From Lysinibacillus irui (GTDB lineage Bacteria; Bacillota; Bacilli; Bacillales_A; Planococcaceae), in the NCBI RefSeq assembly GCF_028877475.1, contig NZ_CP113528.1:62001-126000 (forward strand): a stretch of DNA of 64,000 nucleotides, written 5' to 3'. Below the pieces are notes generated by a model. The model did not search any database. It was not told the origin of the DNA and worked only from the letters and a program-made list of their open reading frames with translations. Made by a program: the position numbers and the translations under genes. Within the stretch, counting starts at the first letter, position 1. The number at the start of each line of letters is the position of its first letter. This document shows positions 1-8,901 of the stretch, piece after piece.

Positions 1-75
1 TCCCTTAGTTCAAAGACTACGTGTGCCAAGTCTTTGGTTTTAATTTTTAAATCCGATAAGGTAGATACTCCCCCA

Positions 76-1161
76 TTATTTAACCAATCCTGTATCTATA
101 ATGGTCACGGTTACAGTAGGGTTAATGTTTACTCGATCAATTGACTTGGGCCAGTCTAGGTTTTTCCATGTGTGATAATCCATTTTTCTTTTTATATACT
201 TTCCTAAACCGAGATTATCTATTTGATGTTCCTTCATAATTTCTAATATTTCATTTATTTCATTTTCTAAATATTCTTGAATATCTCTCTCCATCTCTGC
301 CATTTGTTTCTCATTATTAATATCTTTTTTTCCTTGGTATTCCAGTAAAAATCCTTTGAGTTCAATTGACAAATTCACATTGATATCTTGATTATTATTT
401 AATTCAACCTTTATATTTCTTTTATTCTTTAAAAAACTAAATAATACGTTCTCTTCTTTATTAATTTTAATTAATAATTTGCCCTCTTTAAACTCACCAG
501 TTAAAAGAAAGAAAACTCTTGCTTTTATTTCTGGTAGTGATGTTTTTAACTGATCATCACTAAATAATGCAATACCTTCCGACATGATTCCATCTTCAGA
601 TTGTAAAATAATTGGAGCAATAGGATCAATAGCGTCATCTAGGTAATCTCTCGCAAACTTAAGTATATCCATTTCAGGAATGGTATTTAACCTTGCTTCT
701 TTTTTCAAAAGCTCTTCGATAACACTATCAACCATTTGAAAATTGGGATAGTCTTTAGATAGCATTTGTTGTGGGCTGCCTTTTACAATAGACAGTTTTA
801 CAGTTGGTCTTAAAACTGGATCACGATAGAATGTATCGATTAAATCCCATACTCCTTTTTCTGCAAGGTTCTCTCCAATTAGAATACTCCTTACTTGACC
901 CAAAACTAGATTTTCATCTGTCTTTTGATTCAAAAATAACATTGATTCCCTTGGAGTATCAACTACAGTAGTGTTTGTTTGCTGTTCTAAGGTTTCTGCT
1001 ATTGGAAATGAGACGGTTACTTTAAGCTTTCCGATATCCTCTCCTTCCTCAATTGACTCATAACCTATTGTATGAATAAATCCTAACTCCTCAACAATTT
1101 TTTGGTCCATACATCCCGATTGCATCAACAAGATTAGACTAATCAGTAAAATTCTAGCCAT
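76..1161 (-). CDS. Ger(x)C-family spore germination lipoprotein
   Basis: This is the C subunit of a GerA-type nutrient germinant receptor, which is held in the spore inner membrane. The 361-residue protein opens with a short hydrophobic segment ending in a lipobox (Leu-Met-Gln-Ser-Gly-Cys, Cys at about residue 17), as GerC subunits do, and its length fits the family. It is the last gene of a gerA-gerB-gerC operon and its start overlaps the end of gerB by 8 bases, so translation is probably coupled. The specific germinant cannot be read from the sequence. The assignment rests on operon context, lipobox and general sequence resemblance. Confidence 0.9.
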   Translation of the reverse strand: MARILLISLILLMQSGCMDQKIVEELGFIHTIGYESIEEGEDIGKLKVTVSFPIAETLEQQTNTTVVDTPRESMLFLNQKTDENLVLGQVRSILIGENLAEKGVWDLIDTFYRDPVLRPTVKLSIVKGSPQQMLSKDYPNFQMVDSVIEELLKKEARLNTIPEMDILKFARDYLDDAIDPIAPIILQSEDGIMSEGIALFSDDQLKTSLPEIKARVFFLLTGEFKEGKLLIKINKEENVLFSFLKNKRNIKVELNNNQDINVNLSIELKGFLLEYQGKKDINNEKQMAEMERDIQEYLENEINEILEIMKEHQIDNLGLGKYIKRKMDYHTWKNLDWPKSIDRVNINPTVTVTIIDTGLVK

Positions 1162-2233
1162 TACTTCTCCTTTTTTTAAAAATAATCATCAATAATAATA
1201 GTGGTAAGAAGACAGATAGGAACAATTGAACTTTTGTTAAGGCAGATAACAAAATGATTGATTCTTTTTTTGTTACAAAAGGGAGCGTTGATAAATATCC
1301 AACTATCAATAATACAAAAACAATAAGATTATCACTCCATTTAACCACCCTTTTTAAGGTAACTAAACTAATCCAGACATACATCGTAATAGTAATTAAC
1401 ACCTTTAAATAAAATAATATAAAAATGATAGAGTCCAATCGTTCAATAAATTCAAATTCGATATATCTCATTAAAGTTACTACTGGGTAAACTTGACGAG
1501 TTAATTGTTGTATACTGTTAAATCCATAACTAAATATAGTAACAATCAAATATACAAAGGAAGTATATAAGTGGGCCCAAAAAACATATTTAAAACCGCT
1601 TTTCTCTTTACTTATATACGGGAACATAAATAGTATGACTTCAAACCCTAGAAATGCAGTATATAATTCGATAATCCCTCCATAAAAGTCCTTATTTTCA
1701 TTAAACAAAAATGTAGAAAATTGCAAAAAGGAGAAGTCAGGAACAAAATAAAATAAAAGAAATATTATTGGTGCAGATAAAAAGAAAAATATAGTAGTGA
1801 TATGAACTATTGTTATAATTCCTCTTGTGACAAGGTAAAAAGCAAGAATTAATGTTAACAGTACAAACCACTGTATATCAGTATAAGGAAAATATAAAAA
1901 CTTCATAACATATGCATAGTGTTTTGCGATTGTAACAGCAAGAATTGACCAGAATATGCTTAAAGAAATATATAAAAGCATTAGTATCATCTTTGCCTTT
2001 GAATTTAAACTCTCAATTGTTTCAAAAATCGACTCACCTTTATTAAAACTATAAATTTTAGCAATCAATCCAATATGAATCAAAACAACAACTGAAATAG
2101 GTATAATCATGATCCAACCGTTATATCCAAAATGAGTGGCTATAATATTTGGTAAGCTAAAGAACACTATACCCATTTGAGTCATATAGGTAATAAAAAA
2201 TAAATAGAACGGTTTAAATGTTTCATTTTGCAT
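1154..2233 (-). CDS. Spore germination permease (GerAB/GerB family)
   Basis: This 359-residue protein is almost wholly hydrophobic, with about ten membrane spans, and looks like the amino-acid-permease-type B subunit of a germinant receptor. In this family the B subunit is thought to bind the germinant. It lies 19 bases after the gerA-like gene and overlaps the gerC-like gene. A basic tail ends the protein. The gene appears intact. Confidence 0.9.
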   Translation of the reverse strand: MQNETFKPFYLFFITYMTQMGIVFFSLPNIIATHFGYNGWIMIIPISVVVLIHIGLIAKIYSFNKGESIFETIESLNSKAKMILMLLYISLSIFWSILAVTIAKHYAYVMKFLYFPYTDIQWFVLLTLILAFYLVTRGIITIVHITTIFFFLSAPIIFLLFYFVPDFSFLQFSTFLFNENKDFYGGIIELYTAFLGFEVILFMFPYISKEKSGFKYVFWAHLYTSFVYLIVTIFSYGFNSIQQLTRQVYPVVTLMRYIEFEFIERLDSIIFILFYLKVLITITMYVWISLVTLKRVVKWSDNLIVFVLLIVGYLSTLPFVTKKESIILLSALTKVQLFLSVFLPLLLLMIIFKKRRSNG

Positions 2234-2252
2234 ATTTAGGCTCCTCCTTCAC

Positions 2253-3617
2253 TTATTTCTTAAAGAACTGATAAGGAGCACGAATAATAGTATCTTTTAA
2301 GTCCTTCAAAGATAATGGTGCTATAGGTTTAAAATAATACTCTCCCATATTTTTTAAACTGCAAAGATGAATTAATAAAAGAATAAATCCAAAAATGATT
2401 CCAAAGAATCCCGCTATTGATGCCAGAATAATAAAAATAAATCGAGCAATCCTTAAAGAAGCGGTCATAATAATATGTGGAACGACAAAAGAAGAAATAG
2501 CAGATATCGAAACAACGATAATGAGTATATTACTTGTAAAACCAGCCTCTACTGCAGCAGTACCAATAACTATACCTCCAACTATACCAATTGTTTGTCC
2601 TATTTTAGACGGTAGTCTTGCTCCTGCTTCTCTTAACAACTCAATAATACTCTCAATAATTAATGCCTCAATTAGTGGGTTAAATGGCACACCACTTCTT
2701 GACTTAATAAACTCATGCAGTAATTTAACAGGAATAATCTCATAGTGAAACATCGATACTGCTACATAGAATGCAGAAGCAAATAATGTTATTACTAATG
2801 CAGCAAATCTTAATGCCCTGGATAGAGTACCAAGTAACCATCTTTGGTTGTAATCATCTGGAGATTGAAAAAATTCAAAAAAACTAGTTGGGGTTGATAA
2901 TGAATAGGGACTACCATCTAACAAACAAATAACTCTTCCCTCAAGCAACTTTGAAGTTGAAACATCTGGACGCTCTGTCGTAAAATATTGTGGGAAAATA
3001 GAAAGCGGCTTCTTATCTAAGTATTGTACTAGTTGGTTTAAATCATTAATCCCTTTTATGTCAATGCCATTGATTTTTTCTTGTAATTCTTTCACTAACA
3101 CAGAAGAAGTAATACCCTCAATATATAATAAATACATTTTCGTTTGAGTTAACGTGCCTATTTTATAACTAACTACCTTTAAAGAGTCTGATTTTAATCT
3201 TCTCCTAATCATAGAAAGGTTTGTTCCAATGTCTTCTATAAAAGCTTCTTTAGGTCCTACAATTACAGTTTCGATTTCTGCTGCTGAAACACTTCTTGTT
3301 TTTGGGACATAAATATCAACTGTATAGGCTAATGAATTTTTAAAAATGACTAATGCTTTTCCTTCCAGAATCCCATTAACCATTGAGTTAAGATCTTCTT
3401 CCTGTTTAAATTCTTTTCTTCTTAATATATTTATCACTTCATCGTTTTTTATATTTGAAAATGGTTGTACAATATTATTTCTCAATTCCTCTTCCCCTAC
3501 TAAATGCCCGAAAAATAATACCTCAATTTCTAACTCAGGAAATGTCCTAGTTACTAAATCATCACAATCATCTAGTCTACCCTTAATATGTTCAGACAGA
3601 TTTTTGTTTATATACAT
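2253..3617 (-). CDS. GerA-family spore germination protein, A subunit
   Basis: This 454-residue protein is the A subunit of a GerA-type receptor: a soluble N-terminal half of about 250 residues, then several membrane segments between about residues 265 and 425. The membrane part carries recognisable family stretches such as RSGVPFNPLIEAL and GGIVIGTAAVEAG. It is the first gene of the operon. The ATG follows AGAGGAA. Spore receptors are usually transcribed by sigma-G in the forespore. The upstream sequence has a loosely sigma-G-like pair (GAATA, then CAATACTTA about 17 bases later), which is suggestive only. Confidence 0.92.
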   Translation of the reverse strand: MYINKNLSEHIKGRLDDCDDLVTRTFPELEIEVLFFGHLVGEEELRNNIVQPFSNIKNDEVINILRRKEFKQEEDLNSMVNGILEGKALVIFKNSLAYTVDIYVPKTRSVSAAEIETVIVGPKEAFIEDIGTNLSMIRRRLKSDSLKVVSYKIGTLTQTKMYLLYIEGITSSVLVKELQEKINGIDIKGINDLNQLVQYLDKKPLSIFPQYFTTERPDVSTSKLLEGRVICLLDGSPYSLSTPTSFFEFFQSPDDYNQRWLLGTLSRALRFAALVITLFASAFYVAVSMFHYEIIPVKLLHEFIKSRSGVPFNPLIEALIIESIIELLREAGARLPSKIGQTIGIVGGIVIGTAAVEAGFTSNILIIVVSISAISSFVVPHIIMTASLRIARFIFIILASIAGFFGIIFGFILLLIHLCSLKNMGEYYFKPIAPLSLKDLKDTIIRAPYQFFKK

Positions 3618-3648
3618 AATAAATTCCTCTCAAAACGTTATTAACGTA

Positions 3649-3730
3649 AGTATTGCAAAATTGTGTTATTTTTATTCAGAATTTTGTTAAACCGCTTCTC
3701 TCTCATATAGTCAGTATTGCAGAATTATGT
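3649..3730. repeat. Imperfect 18-bp direct repeat upstream of the ger operon
   Basis: The 18-mers at 3649-3666 and 3713-3730 (AGTATTGCAAAATTGTGT and AGTATTGCAGAATTATGT) match at 16 of 18 positions and lie 64 bp apart, immediately upstream of the gerA-like gene. The proximal copy covers the candidate sigma-G -10 region, so the repeat may be a duplicated promoter element or regulator site. No binding protein is known. Confidence 0.4.
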
Positions 3731-3999
3731 GAGGTAAAGACAAATGCCCCTTGAAGCCTATCGTACATGTGAAGGAAGCTCTCGATCGTTTAATGTGCCT
3801 TTAGGTTATATCATCTTTTGGTAAATTAAAATACTTCGCAATTTTTGGTTTACAACGGTAACAATTGCGTTTATCAAAGCGAGATGCCATGTTTGAATAC
3901 ATAACTTTAATAACTGAAAAAAGCGCTCTTCTTATCAAAGAACAGCACCTAGATTTTGGAATAACTAGGTTAAGTAAATAACCCAATTTCTTTTATTCA
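3731..3999. other. Intergenic stretch without a supported gene
   Basis: Between the ger promoter repeat and the broken acetyltransferase there is an open frame of about 61 codons on the minus strand (3801-3986). It has no convincing ribosome binding site and resembles nothing I know. I do not call it a gene. The stretch may be a scar of the recombination that left the truncated gene next door. Confidence 0.5.
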
Positions 4000-4430
4000 T
4001 CATTCATATAAATCTAATTGATAATAGACAATGTCTAACCATTTTCCAAATTTATATCTGATATGTTTTAATCTACCGACCAAATGAAAACCAAACTGTT
4101 CATGCAATTTGAAGCTTCCAACATTTTCTGAATCAATAACAGCAATTAACGTTCTCACTTTTCGTTTCGCTTCTTCAATTAATTTTTGTAAAAGTTGTTT
4201 TCTAACCCCCTTTCCTTGATGTTTTGATGAGACATAAACAGAATGTTCCATGGAAAATTTATACCCTTCATTTGGATAAAATCGTTTAAATGTGGCAAAA
4301 CCAATGACTTCTCATTTCTTCATAAATGTACATCGGGTTATTTTCCTTTACATTTTCCAAAAACCATCTTTGTTTTTCTTCCAACGTTTCTGGCTCTGTG
4401 TCTTTTTTAACTTCATCGCATAATCTCCCT
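4000..4430 (-). pseudogene. GNAT acetyltransferase (phosphinothricin N-acetyltransferase-like), broken
   Basis: The C-terminal 83 residues (4000-4251) carry the GNAT acetyl-CoA motif (Q-G-K-G-V-R-K-Q-L-L) and the family ending (IAVIDSEN, LHEQFGF, FGKWLD). Reading upstream, the same protein continues as EVIGFATFKRF and then, in a different frame, as WFLENVKENNPMYIYEE, so bases were lost near 4313. The first 20 or so residues are missing because homology stops at about 4430, where the integrase gene ends. The gene is therefore both frameshifted and truncated at the edge of a probable integrative element. Confidence 0.8.
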
Positions 4431-4432
4431 AA

Positions 4433-5326
4433 TTACAAAAACTCATCCACATCATCTGATTTCAACTTAATATAATGCTCCATAATCGTGTGATGTGATT
4501 TATGGCCAGACTGCTTCGCGATTGTCGGGATATCGGCGCCTTTTTGATACATTGCCGTAATTTGTGTTTTACGGAACGTGTACGGCGCAAATCCAAGCCA
4601 GCTTTGAATCGCTTGGTTATAGCTCACTTCACTAATCTGTCGGCTCGTGTGGTTCCCCCATTTATCAGCTGCACCGACAAAGTAATCTTCCGGCATTAAT
4701 TCACATGCAGCGATATAATTCTGCACCGCCTGCACGCATTCCAGCGTTAGGCGTTTTTCTTTCATCTCGCCCTGCTTCACCATCATCACCTGGACCGTAC
4801 GATTTTCTAAATCAAAGTCACTTACTTTGAGGCGCACCATTTCCGACGGCCGATTTGCTGTAATCAGGTTAACTAAACAAATGGCACGCTTGCGAATATC
4901 GCTTTTTTTGTGGGTATCGTAACGATCAATGAGACGTAGCACATCACTTTGCTTTTCAGCTCGTTTCCCCCTCATCGGCTTTAAGCGTAGATACTCTTCT
5001 TGATCGTATAAGCTACGCAGTAATTTAATGCTCCCTTCCTGCTCTGGGGTCACTTGAAATCCGTATTCATTCGTTAACCAATACTTCACGCCGGCTAAGC
5101 GACGGTTAAAAGTCGATAAACGGACTTGCTGCTGCGTGACTAACTCATGGAGATACAGCTCTAAAGCATCAAAATCCTTCGCCAATAGATGCTGGTCGCA
5201 AAAGGCTTGAAACAAATTGAAGTCCGATTGGTACCGATCCAATTTCTCCTGCCGAATTGCCTGCAGCGTCTCATCCTTTTGCTTCGTCATTTTATATTGC
5301 TGCAAAGAAAATAGTGTTTCTTCCAT
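4433..5326 (-). CDS. Tyrosine recombinase / integrase
   Basis: This 297-residue protein has an N-terminal SAM-like DNA-binding region and a C-terminal catalytic domain with Arg159 (in ANRPSEM), Arg252 (in YTFRKT, where Tyr replaces the first His of the usual HxxR), His275 and nucleophile Tyr285 (in HHTIMEHYIK). The start is set by GAGGAGGG nine bases before ATG at 5326; a longer frame to 5368 lacks such a site. It sits at the edge of the acetyltransferase remnant and next to a decayed conjugation block, so it is probably the integrase of that element. Confidence 0.88.
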   Translation of the reverse strand: MEETLFSLQQYKMTKQKDETLQAIRQEKLDRYQSDFNLFQAFCDQHLLAKDFDALELYLHELVTQQQVRLSTFNRRLAGVKYWLTNEYGFQVTPEQEGSIKLLRSLYDQEEYLRLKPMRGKRAEKQSDVLRLIDRYDTHKKSDIRKRAICLVNLITANRPSEMVRLKVSDFDLENRTVQVMMVKQGEMKEKRLTLECVQAVQNYIAACELMPEDYFVGAADKWGNHTSRQISEVSYNQAIQSWLGFAPYTFRKTQITAMYQKGADIPTIAKQSGHKSHHTIMEHYIKLKSDDVDEFL

Positions 5327-5367
5327 TATATATGTCCCTCCTCGCGTTAAAATAAGTATATATTTCA

Positions 5368-5388
5368 AAAGTAGAAATTTCCACCTTT
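5368..5388. promoter_or_regulatory. Imperfect copy of the 7911-7932 palindrome, upstream of the integrase
   Basis: The sequence AAAGTAGAAATTTCCACCTTT matches the perfect palindrome at 7911-7932 except for two substitutions in the right arm plus end effects. It lies about 40 bp upstream of the integrase start codon. Two occurrences of one long palindrome at gene starts in the same module suggest an operator for a shared regulator. A recombination site is the alternative. Confidence 0.4.
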
Positions 5389-5444
5389 GAAAAGTTTCTT
5401 TTTGTGTTTTTTATATCTTCATATAAGAACTTACGTTTTTTTTA

Positions 5445-6860
5445 TTATAAAATTTTCAACCTTAAACAACTAAATGTATTTAAATATGCTGCCCCTTGTA
5501 CATCAGCCTCATTTTGCAATGGCTTTAAATCAAACGATAAAAGGTCACTTTGTAAATTAATATTCGTATGCCCATTAAAAATCGTTTTACTACCATTTAC
5601 ATAGCTTTCCAAAATGTAATGAAAATCCTCAATCTGTGCGTACCGATCAGCGTCACTCGCCTTTAAAGCGGCTATTGCTTCATATACGTCAGATAAAATC
5701 GGGTACGCTGTGCTGGGAATCTCTCGAAAGCTGTTGTACTGCAAAATCCCTGCATCACGGTACACTTCACGTAAAACGGCATCTAAAATCGCCTTTTCCA
5801 CCTGTGTAATGTCTTGCTTCAACACTTGAAAGAAACCGAGAAGACGCTGAATTTTATCTTTTAAAACCATATCCAAATCAACGGGTCCTTCGTCCATGAC
5901 TTGCTCGGAAAACACTTCTAACGGGTTAATTTTTGTACTCGAATTACTGCTTAAATGGACAACTGTTCCGCCTAAATGCTCGACGATGTTCGTATATTCA
6001 TTTTCGGGATCGATAATAAACACTTTCACGCCCCAAGCAAAATAGCGTAAAATCTTCTGTACCATATAAGTGGTCTTACCGACACCACTCGTCCCAATGA
6101 CAACCATATTTTGATTAAGTGTATTTTTACGGTCCAAATAATCAATCGCAATTAAGCTGCCCGTATCTTTATTCACGCCTTCTACATCACTGCGTGGGGT
6201 AATCGTTAAAATCTCGGCATCATCAAATGGAAACATACTACTCGCTGCCTCCGTATTGGACTGCTTATACGTGTAATCTCCAAGCAGATTTTCTAAAATC
6301 GGCATCGCACTCCAAAACGTTTGGTACATTGCCTTAATCGGGGTCATTGCCTTTAGCTGCAATTTCACGAGCGTATTATGAACAGAATCACTTAGAGCAT
6401 TCAGTTCATCTAGTGACTTCGCCTGCAAATAAATATACGTGTACTGATAAATGTAGCTCGACTCATTTTCAAGAAATTTCATCAATTGATGCTAAGCTGC
6501 TTCAACCTGTTTTTCAAGCTGACGTTTTTTTAGCGGGTCAAACGTCTTCAATACCTCAGCTTGCTTATTTTTAATCGTCTTATTATAGTGCTCAACCATT
6601 TTCGTCGAATTGGACGATTCTAAAAATTGTACAATCGTAATATTGCCCTTCTTACGTTTCAGCTCTGATAACCAGTTGCCGTAACGACTTTTTGGGTAAT
6701 CAATAATCGCAATGACACGAATAAAATTATCACCCGACTCAATATGGTCGGTACATTCCTCCCATGAAAACGGATAAATCATATCTAAGCTCGACCCATC
6801 CAGTACGTCACTAAGTGCTTGTTCCTTTTCCACGTGTGGCTGCTGTCGTCGTTTAAACAT
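5445..6860 (-). pseudogene. VirB4/TrsE-like conjugation ATPase with in-frame amber codon and lost C-terminus
   Basis: VirB4-type ATPases power type IV secretion during conjugation. The gene begins at ATG 6860 after AGGAGGTGAGAGC, reads 122 codons, meets a TAG at 6492-6494, and continues in the same frame (H-Q-L-M-K-F) to 5445. The second part holds a clear Walker A motif (GTSGVGKTT) and the INPLEVF region. It ends in SCLRLKIL instead of continuing to the Walker B half, so about 150-200 C-terminal residues are missing. Both the stop codon and the truncation make it non-functional unless the amber is read through. Confidence 0.82.
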
Positions 6861-6871
6861 GCTCTCACCTC

Positions 6872-7546
6872 CTAGTGATTGGAGAAATTGAGTAAGTGCT
6901 GTAACATCTTACGACACTCCTTTGCTGTTAGCTGCCGAGCCTCTACATCATACGTACTCAGTGCATTTTCTAGTTGCCGGATGAACAATAATACCTTTTC
7001 TTCTAAATGAATCGCCGTTTGCTCAAGTGACGCTAAATGCTTTTTCGGTATTTTCTCATGCAGCACGACAATATGTGTCTTTGTCGTCATTTCCTGTGAA
7101 GACACAACGCCAGAAAATGTATCTACATAGCTCGCAATGAGTGCTAGCTTTGCTTCATTTTCAGGTTCCTCCTCTAATACGGTTAAATAACGATGCTGCC
7201 AAAATAAAATATAATCACTAAAATCAACGGGCATCGTAATATCAAGGTATTGCTGCACTTCCTCACTATTTTCACCGAGCGTCGACATTAAAAAGGCATT
7301 AAACTCATCAAAAACATCCTCTTGCTCGGTCGTTGTGAGTAAATCTAAATTAATACCCGTCACTTTCAGCAACACAACTAAATAGCCTCGTTTTGTCACG
7401 AGAAAATCATTGTACTGTGCTGCAATGAGCGACATGTCTTGTAGGCTCTGCTTGCCTTTATCGAGCGTTTTCGGCTCATCATCAAATACATAATCATCTA
7501 TTGGCTTTTTCTTAGAACCGAACAACTTTTCCCACAAACTGATCAC
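6872..7546 (-). CDS. Conjugation-module protein, TrsD/TraD-like
   Basis: This soluble 224-residue protein lies between a PrgI-like membrane gene and the VirB4-like gene. That is the order I recall for the trs/tra regions of Gram-positive conjugative plasmids, where a protein of this size precedes the VirB4 homologue. It has no enzyme motif that I can see and may partner the ATPase. The start may be GTG at 7546 or the nearby TTG at 7537, which has better spacing from GGCGG. The gene is intact in a module that otherwise looks inactive. Confidence 0.55.
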   Translation of the reverse strand: MISLWEKLFGSKKKPIDDYVFDDEPKTLDKGKQSLQDMSLIAAQYNDFLVTKRGYLVVLLKVTGINLDLLTTTEQEDVFDEFNAFLMSTLGENSEEVQQYLDITMPVDFSDYILFWQHRYLTVLEEEPENEAKLALIASYVDTFSGVVSSQEMTTKTHIVVLHEKIPKKHLASLEQTAIHLEEKVLLFIRQLENALSTYDVEARQLTAKECRKMLQHLLNFSNH

Positions 7547-7550
7547 CGCC

Positions 7551-7895
7551 TTACTTTAAAAAGCGATCTTTTTTCTTCCTTATATAAAAGAGCTTTTGTC
7601 TACTCGTAAATTGATTGCGTAGCTTTATATAATCCTGAAATCGAATATTTGGTCGATGGCGAATCGGTCGAGAAGACAAGAGAGCTAAAAGTATAATGAG
7701 CACAATCAGTAATAGCATGAATTTAAACAGCATGAGCCACACATTATGCGGTGGCAAAGCAATAATAATAAGACCGATGACAATCGGTGGCACTAAATAC
7801 AGCAGTAATTCCTTCAACGTAATTCCTAGAAAAATCCCGTAACCCGACTCTACATTTTCGGGGAAAACAAACTTTTTTCCTTTATGCTCTGCCAC
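7551..7895 (-). CDS. PrgI/TcpE-like conjugation membrane protein
   Basis: This 114-residue protein has two adjacent membrane spans (about residues 25-70) and a basic C-terminal tail with R-P-I-R-H-R-P, the shape of the small PrgI-type proteins encoded before VirB4 in Gram-positive type IV secretion loci. The start is GTG 7895, set by GCGAGGTG eight bases upstream. A longer frame to 8036 runs through a palindrome and is unlikely. It stops 4 bases before the next gene. Confidence 0.6.
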   Translation of the reverse strand: MAEHKGKKFVFPENVESGYGIFLGITLKELLLYLVPPIVIGLIIIALPPHNVWLMLFKFMLLLIVLIILLALLSSRPIRHRPNIRFQDYIKLRNQFTSRQKLFYIRKKKDRFLK

Positions 7896-7910
7896 TTTAC
7901 ACACCTCGCA

Positions 7911-7953
7911 AAAAGTAGAAATTTCTACTTTTGTTAAGTAGTTTTTTCTACTT
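7911..7953. promoter_or_regulatory. Perfect 22-bp palindrome and adjacent hairpin upstream of the prgI-like gene
   Basis: Positions 7911-7932 form a perfect 22-bp palindrome with half-site AAAAGTAGAAA. Three bases on, 7936-7953 form a second inverted repeat (AAGTAG, six T, CTACTT). They sit between the pilin-like gene and the PrgI-like gene, just before the latter's ribosome binding site. A related sequence precedes the integrase at 5368. A dimeric repressor site is the simplest reading. Confidence 0.5.
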
Positions 7954-7966
7954 ATTAAATATCTAC

Positions 7967-8305
7967 TTACGTGAATAATGAATAAACCCAGGGCAGTAAC
8001 CAAATAATCGCTGCTGCTAACGCAACGAGTGCACATACACGCCCGACACTTTTAAATACCTCGTTCTTCTCATGCGGATCATCTGCTGATGGCATGCGCT
8101 TGATAATAATAAATAAAGCTGCACAAATTCCGACTAAGACCACAAGCGCTGTTAAAATACCTTTAACGACATTGGCTGCATTTGTGAGCTTAGCTTGGAC
8201 TTGTCCAGCTGAGGCAAAAACGATTTCGGGTGTTGTGAAATAACAAACGACGATGACCAAAGCTGCTCCCAATACTAAGCTCGTTGCTTTCATGTTATTT
8301 GTCAT
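7967..8305 (-). CDS. VirB2/CagC-like pilin-type membrane protein of the conjugation module
   Basis: This roughly 112-residue protein has a cleavable-looking signal region ending near VFASA, then two membrane spans separated by a short charged loop (KRMPSADDPHEKNE). This is the plan of VirB2-type or CagC-type subunits of Gram-positive type IV secretion systems. ATG 8305 follows AGTAGG. Its position before the PrgI-, TrsD- and VirB4-like genes fits a conjugation operon. Confidence 0.55.
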   Translation of the reverse strand: MTNNMKATSLVLGAALVIVVCYFTTPEIVFASAGQVQAKLTNAANVVKGILTALVVLVGICAALFIIIKRMPSADDPHEKNEVFKSVGRVCALVALAAAIIWLLPWVYSLFT

Positions 8306-8391
8306 ACGCAAACCTACTTTCACTATTCATTTCTCTATTATTCATCACGCTCTACCTCTAAAGATGGCGCTAGCGCACGCTCCTTTTCTAC

Positions 8392-8901
8392 TTACTTCAT
8401 TGCCTCTAGCTGTATTTTCGCTTGCTTCTCGGTTTCAAATGAAGGGGACAGCTGCTCTAGCTCCCCTTGCTTTAATCGTCCAATAAAAATGGCACGCTGC
8501 TTTCGTTCATAATCCAGCGTTTCAAATAGCTGAAGCTTTTCCTCATAGCGCCGAACAGCTCGCTCTAATTCAATCCCGTATATGCTCAGGAACCCTTCTA
8601 AAAAACTAGCTCCGGCAAAGGACACTTCATTAACAATAAGCCCGCCCTTCACACGAATCGCCGTTACATCTACTTGCTCGACAAGCTTAGCATCGGCTAC
8701 ATTGCCTTGCTGTAAAAAATGTTGCCGTAAAACAAGTGGCTTCACCTCGACAGAAGAAGCCACTTCTTCCTCTGCAAGTTGCTTACGAATCTGTGAAAGT
8801 GGTTGCCCCTTCACTGGCTCACTCACCCCCACTTGCCCGTCATGTACAAATTCAGACGCTCGCTTACTACTTAACCAACGTTCCGTAATCAGCACTTTCA
8901 C
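8392..8901 (-). CDS. Conjugation-module protein of unknown function
   Basis: This soluble 169-residue protein is rich in charged helices, with a likely coiled region near residues 110-165. It is the first gene of the block leading to the VirB2-, PrgI-, TrsD- and VirB4-like genes. I do not recognise a domain. By position it may correspond to trsB of staphylococcal plasmids, but that is only inference. The start may be GTG at 8901 or at 8895. Confidence 0.5.
   Translation of the reverse strand: MKVLITERWLSSKRASEFVHDGQVGVSEPVKGQPLSQIRKQLAEEEVASSVEVKPLVLRQHFLQQGNVADAKLVEQVDVTAIRVKGGLIVNEVSFAGASFLEGFLSIYGIELERAVRRYEEKLQLFETLDYERKQRAIFIGRLKQGELEQLSPSFETEKQAKIQLEAMK

Noticed and set aside
2395-2745. 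A plus-strand frame of 116 codons inside the gerA-like gene
   Set aside because: It is the antisense shadow of the membrane-spanning part of GerA.
3801-3986. A 61-codon gene on the minus strand
   Set aside because: No ribosome binding site, no recognisable sequence, and the region is a recombination scar.
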